From Listeria ivanovii subsp. ivanovii (GTDB lineage: Bacteria > Bacillota > Bacilli > Lactobacillales > Listeriaceae): DNA of 64,000 bases. The stretch spans positions 2,216,001 through 2,280,000 of the forward strand of contig NZ_LT906478.1 in NCBI RefSeq assembly GCF_900187025.1. Reading direction: 5' to 3'. Of the stretch, positions 17,361 to 25,348 are shown piece by piece. Position numbers and translations under genes: made by a program. The notes below the pieces were generated by a model. The model saw only the letters and a program-made list of their open reading frames with translations. It ran no database searches and was not told the DNA's origin. Numbering within the stretch: the first letter of the stretch is position 1; the number at the start of each line of letters is the position of its first letter.

Positions 17361-19184
17361 CTATTCTTTTAAATGATAAGGGTATGTGGAAACGACCACA
17401 TCTCTTTTCATTAGAAGTCTTGTGCGAATCAATAGACTTGTTTGGTTATGAAGGAGATTTTGCCATCCTTTTCTAGGGATAAATTGCGGTATCAACACCG
17501 TTAGTGAGTAATTGTCTTGATCTGCTTTTTGCTTTGCCGTGTCAATAAATTTCATTAATGGATCTGAAATCGAGCGATACGGCGAAAACAGATTAGCAAT
17601 GCGCACTTCAGGATGAACCCGATTCCATCTCTCAACAAATTCCTTTTCCTGTTTTTTATCAATAGAAATGTGGACAGCTATGACTGTATCACCAATAGAT
17701 TTAGCATATTGCAGTGCACCTTCAACAACCTTGGTGGTATCAGATACACAAATAATGACGGCATTTCCTTTGAAATCAGGCAAGTCCATTGTTTCGTCAA
17801 TCCTAAGTTGTGGTCCTACTTTCCGGTAATGATGTCTTGTACGATGGAAGACATAAATCATAATTGGCATAAAGATAAACACTGGCCAAACTGACTCAAT
17901 CCGAGTTAAGAATAATACAATTAATACTGTAAATGAAATAGATGCTCCGAGTAAGTTAGCTGACAACGACTTCTTCCAGCCTTTAGGTCGCTGTTTCCAC
18001 CATTTCACAATCATCCCAGTTTGCGAAAGTGTGAATGGAATAAATACCCCGACTGAATAAAGCGGAATGAGCAACTCTGTTTTCCCTTTGAATAAGATAA
18101 TCAGTAGTATCGAACCCACTGCAAGCGTTATAATCCCGTTGGAGTAGCCTAACCGGTCTCCCCTTGCTAAATACATTCTCGGCATAAATTTATCTTTTGC
18201 CAAATTAAATGCTAAGAGTGGAAATGCAGAAAAACCTGTATTAGCTGCTAAAACCAAGATAAGCGCTGTTGTCGCTTGAATAAAATAAAACATGAAGTTT
18301 CTGCCAAAAACATTTTCAGCTATTTGGGATAACACAGTTACTTTTAGCTCTGGAACAGTTCCATACACAAATGCAAGAACGGTTATACCTACAAAGAAAA
18401 AACCAAGTAGGCCAGCCATTAAGGTCAAGGTTTTAGCTGCATTTTTCGGACGTGGTTCTTTAAATAACGGTACTGCATTTGAAATGGCTTCGATCCCAGT
18501 TAAAGATGCCGATCCGGAAGCAAACGCTCTAAGTAATAGGAAGATGGTTACTCCTTGTACATGAGTTCCTACTGCGGCCGTTTCATGACTTGCATCCATT
18601 CCAGTTAGTATTTTAAATAAACCAGTAAATATAAGAGCAATAATAGAAAAAACGAATAAATACACTGGAATGGCAAGTAAGCTAGCTGATTCGGTAATAC
18701 CTCGTAAATTAATAATCGTTACCCCAACTACTAATACGACAGCAATGGGTACTGCAAAAGGATATAACGAAGGTACTGCTGATACAATTGCGTCTGTTCC
18801 TGATGAAACACTTACTGCGACGGTAAGCATATAGTCAACGAGTAAGGAACCACCCGCGATTAATCCTGCATTGTTTCCTAAATTTTCCCTTGAAACAATA
18901 TAAGCTCCCCCACCATGCGGATAAGAGTAAATAATTTGCTTATACGACAAATTAAGTGCGAACAAAAGAATAAGCACACAAAGTGCTATGGGTAATGAAT
19001 ACCACATAGCCGCAGCACTAACAGTTACGAGCACCAATAAAATCTGTTCTGTACCATATGCAATAGAAGAAAGTGCATCGGATGATAGGACTGCTAAAGC
19101 TTTTAATTTCCCCAATTTTTGGTCTCCAGCTTCTGATGTTTTCAGAGGGCGGCCGATTAATAATCTTTTTAGCGGCGAAGCCAT
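17361..19184 (-). CDS. kimA: Potassium importer KimA (APC superfamily, YdaO type)
   Basis: Twelve-helix APC-superfamily permease with a cytoplasmic C-terminal domain, 607 residues, exactly the length I recall for B. subtilis KimA. Seen: N-terminal SSDALSSIAYGTEQI, GGGAYIVSRENLG, GTDAIVSAVPSLYP, FASGSASLTGIEAISN, and a soluble tail starting about residue 455 (NAVIICVSDTTKVVEGALQYAKS) with a universal-stress-like fold. KimA is a high-affinity K+ importer inhibited by c-di-AMP; the Listeria homologue has been shown to bind c-di-AMP. In B. subtilis a c-di-AMP riboswitch precedes the gene; here the leader is only about 50 bases and no riboswitch is visible. Generic amino-acid permease is the weaker alternative. 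Confidence 0.9.
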   Translation of the reverse strand: MASPLKRLLIGRPLKTSEAGDQKLGKLKALAVLSSDALSSIAYGTEQILLVLVTVSAAAMWYSLPIALCVLILLFALNLSYKQIIYSYPHGGGAYIVSRENLGNNAGLIAGGSLLVDYMLTVAVSVSSGTDAIVSAVPSLYPFAVPIAVVLVVGVTIINLRGITESASLLAIPVYLFVFSIIALIFTGLFKILTGMDASHETAAVGTHVQGVTIFLLLRAFASGSASLTGIEAISNAVPLFKEPRPKNAAKTLTLMAGLLGFFFVGITVLAFVYGTVPELKVTVLSQIAENVFGRNFMFYFIQATTALILVLAANTGFSAFPLLAFNLAKDKFMPRMYLARGDRLGYSNGIITLAVGSILLIILFKGKTELLIPLYSVGVFIPFTLSQTGMIVKWWKQRPKGWKKSLSANLLGASISFTVLIVLFLTRIESVWPVFIFMPIMIYVFHRTRHHYRKVGPQLRIDETMDLPDFKGNAVIICVSDTTKVVEGALQYAKSIGDTVIAVHISIDKKQEKEFVERWNRVHPEVRIANLFSPYRSISDPLMKFIDTAKQKADQDNYSLTVLIPQFIPRKGWQNLLHNQTSLLIRTRLLMKRDVVVSTYPYHLKE

Positions 19185-19240
19185 TGTATTCCCTACCTTT
19201 TTTATTTGATTTTTAAACTGATTTCCAATTAACCAGACAC

Positions 19241-19269
19241 ATTATAGCACAGCTAATTTTAGATTGTAA
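19241..19269 (-). promoter_or_regulatory. kimA promoter
   Basis: Minus strand TTACAA (19264-19269), 17-base spacer, TATAAT (19241-19246) with a TGC extension. Predicted start near 19234 leaves a short leader before the kimA ATG. Confidence 0.75.
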
Positions 19270-19458
19270 TACTAATTTAGATTATTTTATTACTACGATT
19301 TCATTTTCAGTTTAAACCTGTTCCTAGACCTTATTTTTCTGCTATCATGTTTTAAATATTTATATGGAAACATCTCTAAGTACACATACCCATTAAACTT
19401 ATAATTAACTCATTTTCCTAGCAATTATTTTCAGAAAAAAAAGAAATTAATTTAGGTG

Positions 19459-19488
19459 TTTACAAATGACACCCTTTTTTTATATAAT
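19459..19488 (+). promoter_or_regulatory. tRNA cluster promoter
   Basis: TTTACA (19459-19464), 18-base spacer with a T-run, TATAAT (19483-19488), about 33 bases before tRNA-Glu. Confidence 0.8.
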
Positions 19489-19521
19489 AGTTTCTAGCGG
19501 TAAAAAACTTTTATGATACAT

Positions 19522-19593
19522 GGCCCGTTGGTCAAGCGGTTAAGACACCGCCCTTTCACGGCGGTAACACGGGTTCGATTCCCGTACGGGTCA
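19522..19593 (+). tRNA. tRNA-Glu (anticodon TTC)
   Basis: 72-base cloverleaf: acceptor GGCCCGT/ACGGGTC with one G-T pair, T-arm GGGTTCGATTCCC, anticodon loop CTTTCAC giving TTC, discriminator A. No encoded CCA. First of five tRNAs. Confidence 0.97.
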
Positions 19594-19614
19594 CTTTTAT
19601 CTTTAATTCATCAG

Positions 19615-19641
19615 TTTTCAAAAAAAATTTTTTTTTGAAAA
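19615..19641. terminator. A/T inverted repeat between tRNA-Glu and tRNA-Thr
   Basis: TTTTC, eight A, nine T, GAAAA: a nearly perfect AT palindrome just after tRNA-Glu. It could end or slow transcription before the next tRNA, but a stem made almost only of A-U pairs is weak. Confidence 0.4.
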
Positions 19642-19746
19642 AAAAGCTGGTAAAAATAGTAAAAATGTTATATCATATATTAGTATCTGTTTCGAAGAAT
19701 TAATTTGCAAGAGATTTCGATTTGCCAGCAGTGAGAGCGATTCTTC

Positions 19747-19820
19747 GCCGACTTAGCTCAATCTGGTAGAGCAACTGAATCGTAATCAGTAGGTTGCGGG
19801 TTCAATTCCTGCAGTCGGCA
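19747..19820 (+). tRNA. tRNA-Thr (anticodon CGT)
   Basis: 74-base cloverleaf: acceptor GCCGACT/AGTCGGC, anticodon stem ACTGA/TCAGT with loop ATCGTAA giving CGT (reads ACG), T-loop TTCAATT, discriminator A. Preceded by a 153-base spacer. Confidence 0.96.
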
Positions 19821-19830
19821 TTTTTATAGC

Positions 19831-19914
19831 GGAGGGGTAGCGAAGTGGCTAAACGCGGCGGACTGTAAATCCGCTCCTTCGGGTTCGGTGGTTCGAATCC
19901 ACTCCCCTCCACCA
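19831..19914 (+). tRNA. tRNA-Tyr (anticodon GTA)
   Basis: 84-base class II tRNA: acceptor GGAGGGG/CCCCTCC, anticodon GTA in ACTGTAAAT, long variable arm CGCTCCTTCGGGTTCGG, discriminator A and an encoded CCA end. It is the only tRNA of this cluster with genomic CCA. Confidence 0.97.
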
Positions 19915-19928
19915 TTTATTTCTATTAT

Positions 19929-20000
19929 TGGGCTATAGCCAAGCGGTAAGGCAACGGATTTTGATTCCGTCATGCGCTGGTTCGAATCCAGCTAGCCCAG
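19929..20000 (+). tRNA. tRNA-Gln (anticodon TTG)
   Basis: 72-base cloverleaf: acceptor TGGGCTA/TAGCCCA, anticodon stem ACGGA/TCCGT with loop TTTTGAT giving TTG, discriminator G. The U1-A72 first pair is typical of tRNA-Gln. Confidence 0.97.
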
Positions 20001-20009
20001 TCATATTTA

Positions 20010-20082
20010 GAGCCGTTAGCTCAGTTGGTAGAGCATCTGACTTTTAATCAGAGGGTCGCTGGTTCGAACCCAGCACGGCTCA
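20010..20082 (+). tRNA. tRNA-Lys (anticodon TTT)
   Basis: 73-base cloverleaf: acceptor GAGCCGT/ACGGCTC, anticodon loop CTTTTAA giving TTT, T-arm CTGGTTCGAACCCAG, discriminator A. Last tRNA before a terminator. Confidence 0.97.
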
Positions 20083-20092
20083 TACTTAACGG

Positions 20093-20125
20093 AAGTGAGA
20101 AAAGATATCTTATCTCACTTTTTCT
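20093..20125 (+). terminator. Terminator of the tRNA cluster
   Basis: AAGTGAGA and TCTCACTT arms (20093-20100, 20113-20120) around an AAGATATCTT-containing loop, then a T-run. Confidence 0.85.
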
Positions 20126-20126
20126 T

Positions 20127-20177
20127 TTCAAAAAAAAATAAGACAAAAGTTGATGAAAACTTCAACTTATGACTTAT
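20127..20177 (-). terminator. Terminator of the broken Crp/Fnr gene
   Basis: On the minus strand AATAAGTC..AAGTTGA pairs with TCAACTT..TTATT and runs into nine Ts, directly after the stop at 20180. Confidence 0.8.
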
Positions 20178-20179
20178 TT

Positions 20180-20913
20180 TTATAATGGAGATACTGTTTC
20201 AGAGTTTAAATCCTCCCAGGATTCCTCTGATTTTTTTAATAAAACAAAAGACTTGGAATTTTCTACTAAAAAACCAGACTCTATTAACTTGCCGCACAGA
20301 TGTGTGACTGATCTTACGGAAAGATTCGAATAGTTGGCAATAATCTTCCTTGTAAAGCATTTGGGGATTCGTAATACCCCTTCGTTTTCACTGCCAAAGA
20401 ATTTCCCCAACTGTTCCAATGATTCTTTTAATCTGCTTTCACCATTTCCTCGCATTATATTACACTTTTCAATGAGCACATTTTCATGATTTCGATTATT
20501 AAGGTATAAATAGAGCCACCTTCTTGCATCCCAATAATCGAACAAATAACATCTTCTTTAGTAAATTCATATGCTGTCACAGTTTCTATGACTCTTGTTG
20601 TATACACATTCGCTTCAGCCATAAAATAATCATTCAAACCAGCAATTTGATTTGCTCCTAAAAAACTCACTACATTTTTTCCTTTTTCTAATGATACAAT
20701 CCCTTTTTCAATAAAATAAACAGTGGAATTGATTGTGTCTTCTGATAGCAACACAGTATTATTTGATATCTTTGTTTTCTTATAGGGGATTTTATTATTG
20801 ATTAAGGTTTGTAAAAAACGTTTGTAACCAAATTCCTCTTCTAAAACTTTTTTACTATATAAATCTTCAAATAACGATTGCATATTTTCCATCTCATTTC
20901 TACTTTTGATCAT
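20180..20913 (-). pseudogene. Crp/Fnr (PrfA-type) regulator interrupted by a frameshift
   Basis: Two overlapping minus-strand frames together make one Crp/Fnr protein. The upstream frame (20455-20913) holds the cyclic-nucleotide-binding-like beta barrel (NTVLLSEDTINSTVYFIEKGIVSLE, then VTAYEFTKEDVICS) and runs out into non-family sequence. The other frame (20180-20545) supplies the dimerisation helix (YLNNRNHENVLIEKCNIMRGNGESRL) and winged helix (CFTRKIIANYSNLSVRSVTHLCGKLIESGFL). A one-base shift in about 20515-20550 would restore about 245 residues, similar to intact paralogues here. The upstream start has no clear ribosome site. A real mutation, a sequencing error or two separate proteins are possible; the first is most likely. 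Confidence 0.75.
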
Positions 20914-20941
20914 TAAAAATATTGCGTATTACTGCAATGAG

Positions 20942-21055
20942 TTAGTTCTTACAAGTGATGATACTACCAAACACTTTTAAAAGGAACCCAGTAATAAACA
21001 CAAACTTCCTGCTTTCAAGATATATTTTTGACTTTTTCGTCACATTTATTTTCAT
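20942..21055 (-). CDS. Candidate 37-residue small protein
   Basis: Short frame starting MKINVTKKSKIYLE and ending ITCKN, with a strong ribosome site (GGAGG six to seven bases before the ATG) and a TATAAT-type -10 (21099-21104, minus strand) about 45 bases upstream. Lysine-rich N-terminus and a hydrophobic middle (FVFITGFLLKVFG). It lies upstream of the frameshifted Crp/Fnr gene and could be its leader peptide or an independent small protein. No family recognised; initiation signals are the main support. Confidence 0.45.
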   Translation of the reverse strand: MKINVTKKSKIYLESRKFVFITGFLLKVFGSIITCKN

Positions 21056-21236
21056 GGTTTACCTCCAAAAGCGCTATTGCTTTATTTAATCTATTTATAT
21101 TATAAGGCAGAGCGCGGATTTTCATATTTTCTTCACATTTTATTTATGTATATTCTCACTAAAAAAAACGATTATTTTACTGCTTAAATTCCTCTTCAGC
21201 TCAAATCCCTTACTTCCCAGACATGATTATGAAGTA

Positions 21237-21251
21237 TTTGTGACATTTTTG
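21237..21251. promoter_or_regulatory. Shared 15-base motif upstream of a Crp/Fnr gene
   Basis: TTTGTGACATTTTTG, the same as at 48339-48353, about 130 bases before the regulator at 21379. A related TGTGAC also occurs at about 21041 inside the 37-codon frame. The region 21105-21378 otherwise shows only AT-rich sequence. Confidence 0.35.
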
Positions 21252-21378
21252 AGTTATTCAAGTTTATTCTTTCAAGCTTATATATGTTTCAAAAATATTC
21301 ATCCAGAAGAATAAACTCGCAGCAAATGGTTTATTTTCAATGTTTTTGGGAATCTTTAAACTACAGGGGGGAATTACT

Positions 21379-22080
21379 ATGTATTTAAAAGAAACATTGG
21401 ATCAATTTGCATCACCAGCAAATATTCTTAAATTACTAAAAAAAGATCTTGCTTTTAATAAACACTGTATTCAAGAACGCATTGAAAAAAGTGATTTTGT
21501 TATCCAGGATAAAAAAAGAAAATATGTTTATATAATAGTAGAAGGGTTTATGAAACTAGTTTTCGAAGGCATACATAAACAGAACTTTATATTTTTTATG
21601 AAACCCGGTTCACTTCCTTTTCTTCCTGTTTATTCCGAAGATGTTCCCGGAAATACTAGGGTAGTTGCGTTAACAGAAGTGGTGTGGTGGCGTGTTGATT
21701 TTCATTTTTTCAAGCAAATGATGGAACTCGAAGATCCGAGAAATTATGTAATGCTTCATCAACTTGCTGAAACACGTCGGAAATTATATTTTATTGCAAT
21801 TCAAGAAAGACTAAGTGCTCGAGATAGTATTTATCTTTCTTTGAATACAATGCTAGATTTTGGAATCCGACTTTCTACGAATACGATGGAATTACCTAGG
21901 TTCTTAACTTACCAAGAACTTGCAAACCATGCAAACACCTCTAAAAGCTATGCATCTAAGGTACTTATAGAATTACGAGAAGCAGGCATTTTGGACTCAA
22001 AAAAAAAGCCCTGGAGAATTAATGATCTCCAGCGACTAAAAAAACTAATTGATCTTGAAAGTTTACAACCTTATCTATAA
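21379..22080 (+). CDS. Crp/Fnr family transcriptional regulator
   Basis: A 233-residue PrfA-like member: N-terminal effector barrel (QDKKRKYVYIIVEGFMKLVFEG), long dimerisation helix (MLHQLAETRRKLYFIAIQERLSARDSIYLSL) and C-terminal winged helix (FLTYQELANHANTSKSYASKVLIELREAGIL). No Fnr-type cysteine cluster and no recognisable cAMP-contact arginine motif, so the ligand is unknown. I start at the ATG at 21379 behind AGGGGGG; thirteen codons further upstream is less likely. Monocistronic; it shares the LLKK...F...C.QE N-terminal pattern with the protein at 48428-49099. Confidence 0.85.
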   Translation: MYLKETLDQFASPANILKLLKKDLAFNKHCIQERIEKSDFVIQDKKRKYVYIIVEGFMKLVFEGIHKQNFIFFMKPGSLPFLPVYSEDVPGNTRVVALTEVVWWRVDFHFFKQMMELEDPRNYVMLHQLAETRRKLYFIAIQERLSARDSIYLSLNTMLDFGIRLSTNTMELPRFLTYQELANHANTSKSYASKVLIELREAGILDSKKKPWRINDLQRLKKLIDLESLQPYL

Positions 22081-22083
22081 AAA

Positions 22084-22117
22084 AACAAAGAGCCTAAAAA
22101 AGCACTCTTTATTTTTT
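22084..22117. terminator. Bidirectional terminator
   Basis: AAAGAGC and GCACTCTTT arms between the convergent Crp/Fnr gene and the aldolase, A-run before and T-run after. Confidence 0.75.
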
Positions 22118-22121
22118 ATGA

Positions 22122-23021
22122 CTAAATTAAATTACTACGCCACGCATGTGTGTTACTTTGTTGATATTTCTGAACTTGATTAGTTGATTGAAAAAGCTCC
22201 ATCTTATACTTCACGACTGCTTTGGCAGCATCTATACAATCTGGATAAATAGCATTTGCATCCCAAAGTTCCGTTGTACTTAAAATTTCTCGGCATTTCT
22301 TGTAGAAAGCATACTTATAATCACTTGAAATATTCACTTTTTGGATGCCAATTTCAACAGCAGCTGCAATTTCCGCATCAGGGTTTGCAGAGCCACCATG
22401 AAGGACGAGAGGAATCGTTACTACGTTTTTAATTTCTTGTAGTATATCTAGGCGTAGTTTCGGTTCTTTGTCTTTCGGATAAATGCCATGTGCTGTTCCA
22501 ATCGCTACTGCTAACGTATCGACACCAGTTCTACTAATATATTCTTCCGCTTCTTCTGGCTTAGTATAAATAATCTCGCTTACGCCACCTTCAATACTAT
22601 TCCCTGTTTTTCCAATAGTTCCTAGCTCTCCTTCTACTGACACGCCTAATTTATGGCAAACATCTACTACTTCTTTTGTCACCCGAATATTTTCTTCAAA
22701 AGGTAATAGTGAACCGTCAATCATCACTGAACTGAATCCACAACGAACTGCTCGCATTACGTCCGCCATGTTATCACCATGATCTAAGTGAAGCACAAAA
22801 GGTACTGGACTATTTTTAATTCGTGCAAGTACATATTCAAAAAAATCATCTTTCGTGAAATCAAGCTCTGTTGGGTGGACAGCGATAATTGCTGGTGCAT
22901 TATTTTTCTCTGCTTCTTCAACTACTACGCGTAAAAAGTTACTATCAGCTACATTAAATGCCCCCACCGCAAACTTATTTTCTTTTGCTACCTCTAATAA
23001 TTGCTTCATATTAACTAACAT
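22122..23021 (-). CDS. Class II fructose-bisphosphate aldolase family protein (second copy)
   Basis: A 299-residue zinc-dependent ketose-bisphosphate aldolase, splitting a ketose-1,6-bisphosphate into glycerone phosphate and an aldehyde phosphate. Zinc ligands appear in HLDHGD, EGELG, GTAHG and VLHGGS; the phosphate site is NISSD. The last ~25 residues (QSTNQVQKYQQSNTHAW) extend beyond the usual end. It follows the first aldolase by 15 bases at the end of the PTS operon. Substrate (fructose, tagatose or another ketose phosphate) is not decided by sequence. Confidence 0.88.
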   Translation of the reverse strand: MLVNMKQLLEVAKENKFAVGAFNVADSNFLRVVVEEAEKNNAPAIIAVHPTELDFTKDDFFEYVLARIKNSPVPFVLHLDHGDNMADVMRAVRCGFSSVMIDGSLLPFEENIRVTKEVVDVCHKLGVSVEGELGTIGKTGNSIEGGVSEIIYTKPEEAEEYISRTGVDTLAVAIGTAHGIYPKDKEPKLRLDILQEIKNVVTIPLVLHGGSANPDAEIAAAVEIGIQKVNISSDYKYAFYKKCREILSTTELWDANAIYPDCIDAAKAVVKYKMELFQSTNQVQKYQQSNTHAWRSNLI

Positions 23022-23036
23022 CTTTTCATTCTCCTT

Positions 23037-23891
23037 TTAAAGTGATTTTCCGTTAGAACCGGATAATAGAATATAATATTGAACAGCTTCTTTGCCGGCT
23101 TGAATGGTTGCATGAATTAAGTCAACAAAACTAATAGCTGGAGCTTCTTCTTGCATTTCTTTGATTTTGGTTGATTGAGCTTTCATAAAATCGGAACCTA
23201 CATTAATTTTGTTAATTCCCAGTTGAACTGATTTTTGAATATTTTCTGCACCGCACCCTGAACCACCATGTAATACTAACGGCATTTTTGTCGCTGCTTT
23301 AATTTCTCGAACAATGTCAAACTGAAATGCTGGAGTAAATCCATCTGGATAGTCTCCGTGAGAAGAACCATAAGAGATTGCAAGTGCATCAATCCCAGTC
23401 CGTTTTGCAAAATCAATAGCTACTTTTGGTTCAGTATACATTGCTTGATTTGTATAATTATCTCCAGTTACCGCGCCAATGTTTCCTACTTCGGCTTCTA
23501 CGCTCGCACCATAAGTTTCAGCAAATTGGACCATTTCTTTCGTAATAGCAACATTTTCTTCGTAAGGACGGCTGGATGCATCCATCATTACACTTGAGAA
23601 ACCATCTGCTAAGCAACGTTTCACAACCGGAACATCTTGTCCGTGATCTAAATTAATCGCTACTTCTACACTTGCTTCTTTTGCCATTTTTATAATCGGT
23701 GTTGTTAAAAAACGGCTTCCTAAATGAGTATCTAAATGCTCTTGCAATAAATCAATAATAATCGGCGCCCGAAGTTCTTGAGCTGCATCAATAACTGCTC
23801 TTGCGGTTTCTAAATTAAAACAGTTAATTGCCATGACTGCATACTTTCCTTCATTGGCACGTTGTAACATTCCTTTCATTGAAACATACAT
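23037..23891 (-). CDS. Class II fructose-bisphosphate aldolase family protein (first copy)
   Basis: A 284-residue paralogue of the adjacent aldolase with the same zinc and phosphate motifs: NLDHGQD, EAEVGNIG, SYGSSHGDYP, VLHGGSG and NVGSDF. Resembles GatY/KbaY/FbaA-type enzymes. Located directly behind the PTS EIIC gene. Two different class II aldolases encoded back to back suggest either two related substrates or a hetero-oligomer. Confidence 0.88.
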   Translation of the reverse strand: MYVSMKGMLQRANEGKYAVMAINCFNLETARAVIDAAQELRAPIIIDLLQEHLDTHLGSRFLTTPIIKMAKEASVEVAINLDHGQDVPVVKRCLADGFSSVMMDASSRPYEENVAITKEMVQFAETYGASVEAEVGNIGAVTGDNYTNQAMYTEPKVAIDFAKRTGIDALAISYGSSHGDYPDGFTPAFQFDIVREIKAATKMPLVLHGGSGCGAENIQKSVQLGINKINVGSDFMKAQSTKIKEMQEEAPAISFVDLIHATIQAGKEAVQYYILLSGSNGKSL

Positions 23892-23913
23892 CGCTCGTGT
23901 CTCCTCCCTTACT

Positions 23914-25011
23914 TTATGAGATTTTAATTCCAGACAAATCGACTTCTTCTTCCTCTTCTAAACCTTGATCAGCAATTAATTCTTCTTCTTTGGTAGGCTC
24001 TCGTTTCAATATAAGCAGAAGTGCCGCCGTAACACAGGTTCCTATCAATAAAGCTACACAGAAAAGTATTGGTTCATTCATCGCTGGCACGATGAACATC
24101 CCGCCTGACGGAACCGGTGAACCAATTCCCCACGTCATACTGAGTCCACCACCAACTGCAGCGCCTAGTGTACAAGAGATAATCACACGAATCGGGTCGA
24201 CCGCGGCAATTGGAATAACCCCTTCTGTTATCATACAAATCCCCATTGGGAAGGCGATTTTAATATTATCTTCCTCTGATTTAGTGTATTTTTTCTTTTT
24301 GATTATTTTAGAAACAACCCACGAAAGCGTGACCCCAAAAGGAGGTACCATTGAGGCAAGAATTTTAACTGCTTCCGGCTCTTTGACACCTTCAAGTAGC
24401 AACCCATCGGCAAATAACGAAGCAACTTTATTCACTGGACCGCCAAAGTCAAAAGCAGCCATTCCACCGAGCACTGCTCCAAATACAAATCGCATACTTC
24501 CCTGCATTCCTTGCAAGAAATTAGTCATCGCATCTGTTGCCCATACAATCGGAACACCAATGACAAAGTACATTAACAGTCCCATAACTAAACTGCTAAT
24601 AAGTGGAATAATCATCATCGGCATTAAACCTTGCGCCCATTTTGGTACTTTTAAATATTTCACGAGAATAAGAACAAAATAACCAACTAAGTAACCACCA
24701 AGCATCCCACCTAAGAACCCTGCTCCAATGGAATTCGCGATTACCCCCATAAGGAGACCTGGAGCAATCCCTGGCCTGTCAGCTATCGAATAAGCAATTG
24801 CAGCGGCAATGACCGGCGCGAGTAGACCCATACCGAGCACACCAAGCGAGACAAGGGCATCAGGAATAGAATATGGTGCTTTGTAATCTAAAATCACTTG
24901 CCCACTTGTTAAATTTCCAATGGCAATAAGTAACCCCGAGGCAACAACTAACGGCAACATATACGAAATCGCTGTAAGAGCATGTTTTTTGATTTGCAGT
25001 TTTTTCATCAT
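23914..25011 (-). CDS. PTS fructose-family EIIC component
   Basis: The 365-residue membrane channel of a phosphotransferase system, with about nine or ten helices. Fructose-family IIC signatures: SYMLPLVVASGLLIAIG, AYSIADRPGIAPGLLMG, GAGFLGGMLGGYLVGYF, DFGGPVNK and FPMGICMITEGVIPIAA. It ends in an acidic cytoplasmic tail (EEEEEVDLSGI). IIB and IIA are separate upstream genes. Two adjacent ATGs follow the ribosome site AGGGAGTG; I use the first. Confidence 0.92.
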   Translation of the reverse strand: MMKKLQIKKHALTAISYMLPLVVASGLLIAIGNLTSGQVILDYKAPYSIPDALVSLGVLGMGLLAPVIAAAIAYSIADRPGIAPGLLMGVIANSIGAGFLGGMLGGYLVGYFVLILVKYLKVPKWAQGLMPMMIIPLISSLVMGLLMYFVIGVPIVWATDAMTNFLQGMQGSMRFVFGAVLGGMAAFDFGGPVNKVASLFADGLLLEGVKEPEAVKILASMVPPFGVTLSWVVSKIIKKKKYTKSEEDNIKIAFPMGICMITEGVIPIAAVDPIRVIISCTLGAAVGGGLSMTWGIGSPVPSGGMFIVPAMNEPILFCVALLIGTCVTAALLLILKREPTKEEELIADQGLEEEEEVDLSGIKIS

Positions 25012-25024
25012 ACCGGTTCACTCC

Positions 25025-25336
25025 CTAGTTATTTATTTCGTTATCTATTTTGGTAATAATTTGTTTTGGTGCTTTAATAGCTAAGTCTGTTGGAATTTCG
25101 ACAATCTTTTTACCTTTAAAGCGGTCCTTTCCACTAATTTTAATATCGGCTGCAATAATGACGACATCCGCATTTTTTAATTGTTCAGCTGAGAGTTCAT
25201 CTTCAATTCCAATGGTTCCTTGTGTTTCAATATGAATGTTATGGCCGAGAGCAATTCCTGCTTTTGTCAGTTTTTCTTTGGCAATATACGTGTGAGCAAT
25301 TCCTGATGTACAGGCTGCTATTCCGATAATGTTCAT
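25025..25336 (-). CDS. PTS fructose-family EIIB component
   Basis: The 103-residue phosphocarrier of the same PTS. N-terminal IIGIAACTSGIAHTYIAKEKL carries the phosphorylated Cys9, and the ETQGTIG motif is characteristic of fructose-family IIB. Receives phosphate from the EIIA encoded just upstream and passes it to the sugar in EIIC. Ribosome site GGAGGAG. Confidence 0.94.
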   Translation of the reverse strand: MNIIGIAACTSGIAHTYIAKEKLTKAGIALGHNIHIETQGTIGIEDELSAEQLKNADVVIIAADIKISGKDRFKGKKIVEIPTDLAIKAPKQIITKIDNEINN

Positions 25337-25348
25337 TCTAAACTCCTC

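Noticed and set aside
16856-17372. Two plus-strand frames of about 70 codons upstream of kimA's terminator
   Set aside because: No Shine-Dalgarno sequences, low-complexity Phe/Leu/Ile composition from AT-rich DNA, and the second runs into the terminator.
19522-20082. Prophage attachment in the tRNA cluster
   Set aside because: No integrase, no partial tRNA duplication and no phage genes downstream; the flanking genes are regulators and transporters.
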